Position numbers and translations under genes: made by a program. A stretch of DNA of 64,000 nt from the NCBI GenBank assembly GCA_018881555.1, contig JACAXG010000079.1, positions 3,042,786 to 3,106,785 on the forward strand, given 5' to 3'. The notes beneath the pieces are model-generated. The model saw nothing but the letters and a program-made list of their open reading frames with translations. It was not told the origin of the DNA and did not search any database. Positions 56,501 through 64,000 of the stretch are shown here, piece after piece; positions within the stretch are counted from its first letter, which is position 1; each line of letters opens with the position of its first letter. The stretch comes from Amblyornis subalaris. Lineage: Eukaryota > Chordata > Aves > Passeriformes > Ptilonorhynchidae.

Positions 56501-58594
56501 CTCAAGACAAAATAATCACTAGTGTTCTGAAATGCACTGACTGATTCAGCCTGTAGTCAATACTAAAGAAGTCAGAACTTGGATGCAGGCAGCAAAAAAT
56601 ACTACAGAATTTTTTTCTTATAANATTGACTACTACAAGTACATAAAGGCAGTCGTCTTATTGAATTTCTATAAAATTCTAAATCAAATTTAAGATTTCC
56701 TTCTTTATCTTTCCCACTATGAAAAAATTCAATTTTCAGGGAGATACTTTGGATCTGCTAAGATTAAGAATGTAGTTATGGCTATGTTTCTCTGTGAAAA
56801 CAAAACAGTAAGAGAAAGAACTTATTATGCAAAAGGCAAAGCTTCTTTGTAAGGTGCTCCATCATTGTAAAGTGAACAATGGACAATCATAAGCCTCCCA
56901 CTTCCTGCTACAAGCACGAAGTGTGCTTCTTTGGCCTTAACTTTCATGCATATTTAAAACACAAGTTACCAACTATCCCAAGATGTTTCTCCTCAGAAGA
57001 GAAGACCAGAGCGAATAACAGGTAGTAGCATATGCCTTATGCACTACAGAAATAGATAAGGTAGCAGAAACTGGAGAAGCAAAGTCAGTTCTCTAAATAA
57101 ATGAGAAACAAGTATGGACCACATTAAAGGACGTTTTAGCATGTTGTCTATCTGTTTACTTCATTGCAAATAAAAATCTTCCAGTCCTTACAAGATATTC
57201 ACAGCTGTCCTCTGCACCCTTTCTACACATTTTTAACTATTACATAAGCCATACTCAAAATATGTACTGCAAAGGGGTTACCTTGGCTACATAAGGAAGT
57301 AAAATGGTTTCCTTATTATAATCACTATTTTTTCCTGTTTACACCACTCCAAAGTTTTTTGACCCTAAATTACTTAAGCGTGTGTCCACTAGGGGTGTAT
57401 GCATTCCCTGTTTTCATCTGATTCACTTTCTCCACAGGGAAAACGCATCAGTTTCGCAACTAATTTGAATGCCGCATAAAATGAAGTCTCCGAGAGCATC
57501 AGCAAGTTATGGTTTAAATGTCTTCCTGTTCCTCAAGTCAGTTCCCATCCCCATGCTGTCATTCCCTCACCTGAGTCAGCACAACAGTGTGGATAATACC
57601 TGAATGAAAGCAGAAATCTGCTTTTTTAACAAAAATATCAACCNCAAACCAGCAACCTCTTCCCATCTTTTTATTACTATTACAGTATTGAGTTGTAGTT
57701 TCACTGTGGGAGTAGGAATGAGCAATGGAAAACAAGAATGCTTTAGGACGCTATTTCTGTTGTAGACCTCAACTTAGGAAACCACAGCTTAATTATACCT
57801 AGGCTACCATTCAAACTACAAATACTGTGATTAAATGCCATAATGTGCTTCAGTTACACATGCCTGTGTTTCACAACCTCTGGTATTTTCCTAGCTTTTA
57901 CATGGCATGCATATGATCTGTTAATTCCACAGATGACAGAGAGGGTAATGTTTGATCTAATTTAGACATCTAATACTGGCAGTGTTCAGCAGGCTTATAT
58001 CAAAGGACTCTTCTTACTACAGGAGCAAAAAACTTTTATGTAGACAGAAGACTGTCCTTATTGCTAATTGTGACTCCAACATAATTGCTAGTGCAAAGAA
58101 AATTAAATCTAAAAAAAAAATTTTACATAATTCTATGGTACAGAAACCACTATAACTTATAATATTCTGGGAGTGTATTTGGGACTTTTGGAGATTTAAT
58201 TTTGTTATGCAAATATCTTAAGTATACTTGAAGACAAAAAGAACGTGAATTTTTTTTTATTCTGTATTGCATACAACAGACAAATTAACTTTTGGTTTCC
58301 AAATATATGTTAAAAAAACACATACATGTTTTAAGTATTCTAAATTGTTTAGGATTTAGGTGCATTTGCAAACAACTATGAAGTTATTTCAAATCATAAT
58401 AAACTTACCTGTGAGCTGGAATTCTACGATCACCAGCAACTAACACCACATCACATAGCTGATTGTGTCTAAGATAATTCTCCATCTTTTTAAAAGTTTG
58501 TTCAGCATGATTGAGAGCCTGAAAAAATTCATCTGAGGTACAGGGCTCCATAGTTTGACAAGACGATAAGGTGTGACTGCTGTTGGAGGTTCTG
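32487..58594 (-). CDS. KLHL5: KLHL5, Kelch-like BTB-BACK-Kelch protein, 5' partial
   Basis: Ten minus-strand exons join in frame to 582 residues plus a TAA stop. By local numbering, the BTB domain starts near residue 37 ([20 protein letters not shown]) and runs to about 165, BACK follows to about 270, and six Kelch repeats fill 290-582. Six glycine-pair blade motifs are visible: [43 protein letters not shown] and [13 protein letters not shown] proteins of this architecture are typically substrate adaptors of Cullin-3 E3 ligases: BTB binds CUL3 and the propeller binds substrate. Identity to human KLHL5 is very high from RTSNSS onward. KLHL4 and KLHL1 are paralogues, but the sequence and the WDR19 neighbour favour KLHL5. 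The variable N terminus (over 120 residues in the long human isoform) and the promoter lie beyond the right edge. No stops or frameshifts were seen. Confidence 0.97.
32544..34056 (-). other. KLHL5: KLHL5 last intron
   Basis: 1.5 kb of AT-rich intron. An 86-codon open frame on the plus strand near 33100-33360 has no recognisable domain and is probably chance. No named repeat was found. Confidence 0.6.
34057..34228 (-). CDS. KLHL5: KLHL5 exon, Kelch repeats 5-6 (local 507-564)
   Basis: Acceptor cttttag, donor CAG|gtata. It encodes [20 protein letters not shown] and [20 protein letters not shown], the main part of the last blade. Phase matches both neighbours. Confidence 0.97.
34611..34640. repeat. 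Perfect 15-bp tandem duplication
   Basis: actaagattaccatt occurs twice head to tail with no mismatch, inside a KLHL5 intron. Confidence 0.85.
35671..35730 (+). repeat. G/T-rich low-complexity tract
   Basis: Runs of T alternate with short G runs (ggtgggttttttggtggtgt). The tract lies in a KLHL5 intron, where the transcript strand is CA-rich. Simple sequence with no assigned function. Confidence 0.6.
36441..36653 (-). CDS. KLHL5: KLHL5 exon, Kelch repeats 4-5 (local 436-507)
   Basis: Acceptor ctttgtag, donor AAAG|gtaat. It encodes [40 protein letters not shown] and the [12 protein letters not shown] loop typical of KLHL5/KLHL4. Confidence 0.97.
39048..39210 (-). CDS. KLHL5: KLHL5 exon, Kelch repeats 3-4 (local 382-436)
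   Basis: Acceptor ttttttag, donor AAA|gtatg with the Lys codon split two plus one. It encodes [20 protein letters not shown] and [20 protein letters not shown]. Confidence 0.97.
39488..39712 (-). CDS. KLHL5: KLHL5 exon, Kelch repeats 1-3 (local 307-382)
   Basis: Acceptor attcag, donor CTTG|gtatg. It encodes [40 protein letters not shown] and [11 protein letters not shown]. At 225 nt it is the longest KLHL5 exon here. Confidence 0.97.
40615..40801 (-). CDS. KLHL5: KLHL5 exon, end of BACK and first Kelch strand (local 245-307)
   Basis: Acceptor tttcacag, donor G|gtatt. It encodes [20 protein letters not shown] and [16 protein letters not shown] at the BACK end, then [20 protein letters not shown]. 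Confidence 0.97.
40802..44252 (-). other. KLHL5: KLHL5 intron
   Basis: 3.45 kb of AT-rich intron. No repeat family or extra exon was recognised. It contains several n bases and short A/T runs. Confidence 0.6.
44253..44465 (-). CDS. KLHL5: KLHL5 exon, BACK domain (local 174-244)
   Basis: Acceptor tttttcag, donor CAA|gtaaat. Seventy-one codons encode [40 protein letters not shown] and [10 protein letters not shown], the core BACK helices. Phase 0 on both sides. Confidence 0.98.
44466..50485 (-). other. KLHL5: KLHL5 6.0 kb intron
   Basis: AT-rich intron. The exception is a patch at 46.5-47.3 kb with lower A/T and a coding-like minus-strand frame preceded by an acceptor-like site (see the separate entry). 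No CR1 was recognised in it. Confidence 0.6.
47011..47160 (-). other. Candidate cryptic or alternative terminal exon within KLHL5 intron
   Basis: A pyrimidine-rich acceptor-like site (attcttccacag) precedes 49 codons and a TAG stop. The frame is phase 0, which matches the upstream KLHL5 exon ending at 50486. The peptide is charged ([20 protein letters not shown], then an acidic [11 protein letters not shown] stretch). I recognise no family. It may be chance or a decayed insertion. If used, it would give a KLHL5 form with BTB but without Kelch repeats. Confidence 0.2.
50486..50682 (-). CDS. KLHL5: KLHL5 exon, BTB end and linker to BACK (local 108-173)
   Basis: Acceptor gttactag, donor ATG|gtatg. 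It encodes [40 protein letters not shown] and [19 protein letters not shown]. It is nearly identical to mammalian KLHL5. Confidence 0.98.
51004..51338 (+). mobile_element. CR1 LINE 3' fragment (KLHL5 intron, antisense)
   Basis: Contains accagtgacaggacccgagg, gggtggttgggcactggaac and ggctccccagggaaatggtc, then a 3' UTR ending near gaggatattctaggattt. It closely resembles the end of the copy at 12630-12972, so both belong to the same CR1 subfamily. Base 51293 is n. Confidence 0.93.
51470..51606 (-). CDS. KLHL5: KLHL5 exon, BTB core (local 62-108)
   Basis: Acceptor gactcag with a weak pyrimidine tract, donor ACAG|gtaat. It encodes [33 protein letters not shown] and LVQYAYT, the BTB dimer/CUL3 face. 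Confidence 0.97.
51607..58408 (-). other. KLHL5: KLHL5 6.8 kb intron
   Basis: The longest complete intron in the window. It is AT-rich with short T/G-rich runs near 53440 and 58250. I found no named repeat, RNA gene or additional exon. Confidence 0.6.
58409..58594 (-). CDS. KLHL5: KLHL5 exon, pre-BTB and BTB start (local 1-62)
   Basis: Acceptor cttcag or the adjacent cag 3 nt inside (tandem NAGNAG), donor AG|gtaag. It encodes [40 protein letters not shown] and [18 protein letters not shown]. An in-frame ATG (local residue 15, [10 protein letters not shown]) could serve as a start in a shorter form; this is inference. It is the most upstream exon in the window. Confidence 0.96.
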
Positions 58595-61500
58595 CTGAAG
58601 ACAATAACAGAAATCTTAGTTCACACAATGTTAAGGTGAAATTTTACCTATAAAGGATAAAATATGGGATTTTAAAATTGAGGTTCATGATTTGTTTTAA
58701 TATATATTCCCTTGCTATTTTATTTTTCTTCATATTCATACTTTCTTTCTCCCTCCAAACCTAAGCTGGACCCTTGTGAAAAAAGTATGATCATTTCATG
58801 TTGTACTCTACAACTAAGAGACACACAGAGATTGGCCCAGCAATTGTATCTGTAGCACTGTCAGATGGTTAAAGAAGAACATCTACCAAGACCCTGCAAA
58901 CTGAAAGAGCAATGGAAGGATGGCAATAGGGAACCACACCTCTCCCTGCCACTTAAGTTTCACACTTAGCCTAAAGTGGCTAGAACAAAACTCAGCATAT
59001 ATGGAGCTAGTAAAAGCGTGTGGGCATGCAGGGGAAAAAAACCAGAAAGAAATGCATCGATATATCACCACTCCTACCGCACAAAGCCTTGTGTCTGATA
59101 TGAGATCTAGCACAGTAGAAGTCAACAGAAGCGAAAAGCAAGGGTGGATGGGGAGAAAAATTATTCCTGTCCATATACACAGAAGCTTGGGAAAAAACAG
59201 GAATAGAGAAAATGTAACAGGAATGCATGGGCCTAGGAGATAAAGGAGACGAATCCTAATTAAGTACACTGTGCAAAGCACATTTTCTTGCTCACAGTTC
59301 CTTAACTGACTACTACTTAGTTTTCAACAATGCAGGCAACTTATAAAATGCTCTGGATCTACCATAATATTCGGAAGGACATGTTTTCACAAGATCTGCG
59401 TCCAGACCCCTACTTCCACAAAGATGTCATGAACCGAGGCAGCATGCTTGGGGCTAAATCCACCAAGAGACTTATCTCACTCCTTAGTGTAGGATACCCA
59501 TTTCAAGACAGAGCTCCTCAAAACTAAAGTCTAAATTTCCAACAGAAGATTTTCTGTAAAGCGGAACTTTTTGGTTTGGTCTTGGCTTTTGTTGTATGTT
59601 TTGGTTTTAGGGTTTTTTTGCATCTACCCAGGTAGCTAAAAAGACCAAGCAGTTTGGTACTTAATTCAGAGCTAAATCTAATAACGGATCAGAAATGAGA
59701 CACCTGCCTACTGACTTCCCTTGGGGGACTTCATGTTAAATGTTCTGGCTGAAGCTGTGGTTAGCCATTTATTTAAGCGGTGTCAACTTCTTCCCTGCTC
59801 CCCATCACCCATGAGTCACTTGTTCTGCTGCACCACTGGCCCTCTAACAAGCTGGAACAAGTATTCTTTGTGGCTATTCTGGACACTGAATCGGGGCTCA
59901 TACAAAAATGTAACCATGTAACCACGGACAACATTATATTGGTCAACTGGGTGGCATTCTCAAGTGAAGGAGCAAAGACAGCAACTCTTTAACCACCAAC
60001 CCTGTAAACAAAACCAGAAGTGGAAAGGTCGCTGATCAACACAAAAATACTTAGGAAATCCTTGCTCTGTATCTCCCTATCACAATTTAGCACATTCTCA
60101 ATTGTGTTATTACATGTTGTGGAGTTTTTTGGTTTGTTTGTTTGAACCGTATTTTAACCCAGATTCCTCAAAGTAACGCCGTTAATAATGATTAAAAAAA
60201 TTATACGCTATCAGGATTTTATTTACATTACAATCATACAAAGTGTTTTGCTGAAAGAATGGAAGAAGCAACAAAGGAAAAAACTTTACAAGCCAGCACT
60301 TGCTGGATCACAACCTCACTGAAGCTATTGCCAGCCTCAAAACTGCATATGTACATTCCACACATAACTCAGTCATCACTCTCATTCAATAAGGAAAAAT
60401 AATTGCAGTGGTGTCTGTTTTCCAGTACCCACAATATAAAGCACTTATTCAGGACACAACAGAGTCAAGCCTAGTTCTCCCCCTCATCTAAAGAAGTTCA
60501 ATCCTATACGGGTCCTGTAGCTAGTAACTTACAAACCATTTTCCATAACGAAGGAACACGAGAAGGAAAGAAAGACTAAGGTTCCGTGGTCCATGAAGAC
60601 AACATAAAAGAGACAGTCTAATAGTTCAGATATTTGCAAAAAAAAAGGTAAGATAGTGCTTCAAAAGCTACTTGTGCCTGTTACCCAGTGACTGGTTACG
60701 AAAAATTTAAATGTCCCTCCTTCCACAAACTGTTTTACAAATCTTTTTCCCAGTTCCATTTGCCACAGCTATGACAGCCTGGGAGAATACACAAGCAAGG
60801 AAAGAATATAGTAAGGGAAGGACTTTCTTTTCTCTCTCCCAGCATTAGTACTGAAACGCCTTCCAAAATTCTTGGCCTACACCCCTTCGACCTAAGAGAG
60901 GAAACCTGGGCATCAAATGCTGCCATGCAAATCCCATGCTCAGAGCAAACACCCATCTGCAAGGTCCTGCAGCTCTGAGTATCAAGGCAGCTCTGCTCCT
61001 TTTGGATTTGGCTCTTGACTCAAATTTGTCTTTTAGAATTAATTCCCCTTTCTACAGACTAGAGGTATTGCTACTTCTGCATGCCTCATACTACTAAGAA
61101 AATGACATTAAAGACTGANGATGTCAGCACATGAGTTTTGTGTATCAAAGGACTCTCTCTTCCTTTATGTTTCAGATTTAAGATACTATTTTTAACATAT
61201 TAAGTGGAAATATTATTATGAGTATCTTAGAACATTAGTCAGAAGGGTTTCCTTTTTAATTCTCAAATGTCAATCACATTGGTCTTTGTTTTTTCCCATT
61301 ATTTATGTCAAAAAGATCCCATTTAGCACTGACCAATTTTTATTCAGCATGGTACAATTTCANGAAAAGGGTGCTGGTTGGCTGAACATGACCCAGTGTG
61401 TGCCCAGGTGGCCAAGAAGGCCAATGGCATCCTGGCCTGGATCACCAATAGTGTGGCCAGCAGGACCAGGGCAGTGACTGTTCCCCTGTACTCGGCACTG

Positions 61501-64000
61501 GTGAGGTCACACCTCAAATTCTGTGTCCAGTTCTGGGCCCCTCACTACAGGAAAGACAGTGAAGTGCTGGAGCGAGTCCAGAGAATGGCAACAGAGCTGG
61601 GGAAGGGTCTGGAGCACAAGCCTGATGAGGAGCAGCTGAGGGAGCCGGAGGTGTTTAGCCTGGAGAAAAGGAGGCTCGGGGGAGACCTTTTTGCTCTCTA
61701 CAAGTGCCTGAAAGGAGGTTGTAGAAAGGTGGGGGTTGGTCTCTTCTCCCAGGTAACAAGTGACAGGAAAAGAGCAAATGGCTTCAAGCTGCACCAGAGG
61801 AGGTTAGATTGGGTACTAGGAAAAAGTTTTTCACTGAAAGAGTGGTCAGGCATTGAAACAGGCTGCCCAGGGAAGTGGTAGGATCACTGTCCCTGGAAGC
61901 GTTCAAAATATTTGTAGATGTGGTGCTTAGGGACATAGTTTATTGGTGAACATGGCAGTGTTGGTTAGAGTGTGATCTTAGAGGTCTTTCCCAAGCTTAA
62001 TGATTCCATGATTCCATATAAATTACTCTAAGGATGATGTTTTTCACATGCTACACATTTTACTACCCTGGCAACAAACATTAATCTACTAAAGACACTA
62101 GCTTTCCTCAACTTCTTTGTCTAATAAAGAACATAGAAGTGTATGCCTTTTGAAATCAAAATGTATAACCCATGCTCTAATCCCATCCAATTTTTAAGGA
62201 TTTTATTTCTTGAAGTAGGGTGTTTGGAATAAGGAGTTCTGCCCAATACAACGGCTCACTGCCAAGCAATGAAGTAATTAACTGGGGTAGTAAAGTGGCG
62301 ATAACCAAGTTTAAAAAGTAAAAGCAAATATGATGATGATGACTGAAGAGTTGAATTCACACCTCTCCTTCTTCTGTTGTTTCAGCTTTGTTGTAGCTTA
62401 AATGAAACCACAAACTCAGTTTTCAACATAAAAATAAACCAAACCGTAACATATACAAGCCTTCTTTCCTTCCACTTTTACTAAACTCTATCTCTCAAAG
62501 AGGTATCAGTGTTTTTCCTACTATCAGAATTTGTTATTTTAATTATTTTAAAGCACTGATATTAATTTTAAAGGAGTTGCAATGGTTATTTTATAACGAT
62601 CTCATATATTAGTTAACAACCTATGATTTTCTCTAAGTATTAACCTTGCCTATAGCAAACATTGCAAAACTTTTTTCAACCATTTTACTTTATGCATTTT
62701 AAATTACTTTTATGAGGGCATATTTTAAGTTAGATGTCTCCATGTTTGTCCCCGAAATAAAATTGAAGCATTGAAGACTTCATTTCAACTAAGAAAATAA
62801 TCAAATATATATTTCAAACCATTCATTTTGGAATGGAGGTAGAAGAACAGAAATTTGAAATTAATTTTTTTTTCTAAAAAATTGTGTAAAATTCTGTCTG
62901 AAAAAATTATCTTCGAAAATTATGCATAAACTCACTCATATTTAAAATCACTCTTTTGCCATAATCAGTTGACCTAATTTACCATCATCTGTGCTTCTAA
63001 AAAAGGTCAACTTTTTCACAAGATTAAATGAAATCTATAAATCTTCAAAAATGTCATTTTACTGCAAGGTAAGAGTGACAAAATTAGATCAAGCATATGT
63101 AGTACAGATTCTGACCTGATATATACATACCATCTTGTCTCTTCTAGCCTTTTGCAGCAAGTGACAACTTATTTCCTTGCATTAAAAAGTCACATGTCTT
63201 TTAACAGAAACAACATGTTGAAGTGCAGCTGGTTACTAAAGCCTTGACTGGACAGAGGAGTCAGGGAGCATTACAATGAGATTTCTACCTGCAAAATATA
63301 CCCCAGCTCATGCTACAATGTGTACTCAACTGGCTGGATCACAGAATCAACAAAGTCTGTTTTTCAAAAGATTTCTATGCTCCGTCTCCTTTTCCTACTC
63401 CACCTACGACCACAAGTCCGGTTTTCCTATCCCCACAATTCCTTAAGGCATTGCCTCAGAGGGCAAGAGACAACAAATCCTGTGACTAATGGGACAGCGG
63501 GCTGCGTGTGCAGCCAGCTTGGCAGCAAGGGAATCCTGCCCTTTCTCAGGGATGGAATAAGCTGGGTTTCTCTCCATTAACAGCTGCCACTTGCAAGAAG
63601 TGATGTCGTCTTTGAGACTTCTGCCTACCCTCACATTGAAGGGCCCAGGAGTGTTAAAGCTGCCAGGGAAATGGCAGAGGTGATGCAGAACACAATGCAA
63701 GAACTTGCTCCCTTTAGGAAGCCAAACTAAAAGCAAATGCTCTGCCTATGCTACTGAAATTTGCAGGCAGCACTATACACCAACACAAATGGCTTTCACA
63801 AATACACTGAATATGGTGCAAAATGGGAACTGGAGCAAGAATAATCTGTGCATAGGATTGGCTCAAATTCTGTTTTATACATATTTCGCTAACACAAGAT
63901 GGGTGTAGATGAAAGCATTAGGAATAGTAAACATTAGCAAAATTGTTGAGATGGGAGAAAGCACACCTCCTTACTATTAAGATTCCAGTGAACAGTGCTT
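58595..64000 (-). other. KLHL5: KLHL5 5' intron (partial)
   Basis: At least 5.4 kb without a CpG island, and without the long-isoform N-terminal exon that precedes RTSNSS in mammals. It holds one CR1 copy (61374-62018) and T/G-rich low-complexity tracts near 59570-59620 and 60120. Open frames around 58.9-59.3 kb and 63.3-63.7 kb overlap on both strands and show no domain. Confidence 0.6.
61374..62018 (+). mobile_element. CR1 LINE fragment with residual ORF2 C-terminus (KLHL5 intron, antisense)
   Basis: The translation keeps the CR1 ORF2 tail: [40 protein letters not shown] and [18 protein letters not shown], then the 3' UTR and an octamer-like end gattccatgattccat. An open frame of 167 codons survives (61378-61881). 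It is 5'-truncated and lacks the catalytic domains, so it is inactive. Confidence 0.95.

Noticed and set aside
58883..59281. 132-codon minus-strand and 107-codon plus-strand frames on the same DNA
   Set aside because: Mutually overlapping frames with no recognisable family. The hydrophobic minus translation is what a T-rich intron would give by chance.
63320..63736. Overlapping frames near the right edge as a possible KLHL5 N-terminal exon
   Set aside because: Neither strand resembles the KLHL5 long-isoform N terminus, and the sequence lacks its acidic, serine-rich end before RTSNSS.

Overview
This 64 kb window is vertebrate nuclear DNA and almost certainly avian. It is AT-rich with interrupted genes. 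Every interspersed repeat I recognise is a CR1 LINE, the main retroposon family of birds and other sauropsids, and I see no Alu, L1 or other mammalian SINE. The introns are short, which fits a compact bird genome. Scattered single n bases indicate a draft assembly. No bacterial, viral or CRISPR features are present.

Two genes fill the window, both on the minus strand and arranged tail to head. From right to left these are KLHL5 (exons between 58594 and 32487, 5' end beyond the right edge) and WDR19 (ATG at 30744, running off the left edge). Each exon was read from the reverse complement, bounded by AG/GT splice sites, and checked so that its length equals its codon count and its phase joins the next exon. 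WDR19 gives 29 coding exons totalling 3267 nt, or 1089 codons. The C-terminal part, about 250 residues by family comparison, lies outside the window. KLHL5 gives 10 coding exons totalling 1750 nt, or 582 residues plus a stop. They cover the BTB domain, the BACK domain and all six Kelch repeats; the variable N-terminal region is upstream of the window.

Layout: 1-2749 is WDR19 intron. 2750-30744 holds WDR19 exons 29 to 1, with CR1 copies at about 4513, 11600, 19426 and 30113. 30560-30940 is the WDR19 CpG-island promoter, with an X-box-like (RFX) site and an NRF1-like palindrome just upstream of the ATG. 30945-32486 is the short interval between the genes and includes the KLHL5 3' UTR. 32487-58594 holds KLHL5 exons. 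58595-64000 is a 5' KLHL5 intron with another CR1 copy.

The genes do not form a pathway. WDR19 encodes IFT144, a core subunit of the IFT-A complex that drives retrograde transport and membrane-protein entry in cilia. KLHL5 encodes a BTB-Kelch protein of the type that serves as a substrate adaptor for Cullin-3 ubiquitin ligases. Their adjacency is the vertebrate KLHL5-WDR19 synteny (human 4p14). I found no previously undescribed system. The best leads are the promoter motifs, the 1.7 kb spacing of the two genes, a possible alternative terminal exon in a KLHL5 intron, and small splice-site differences.
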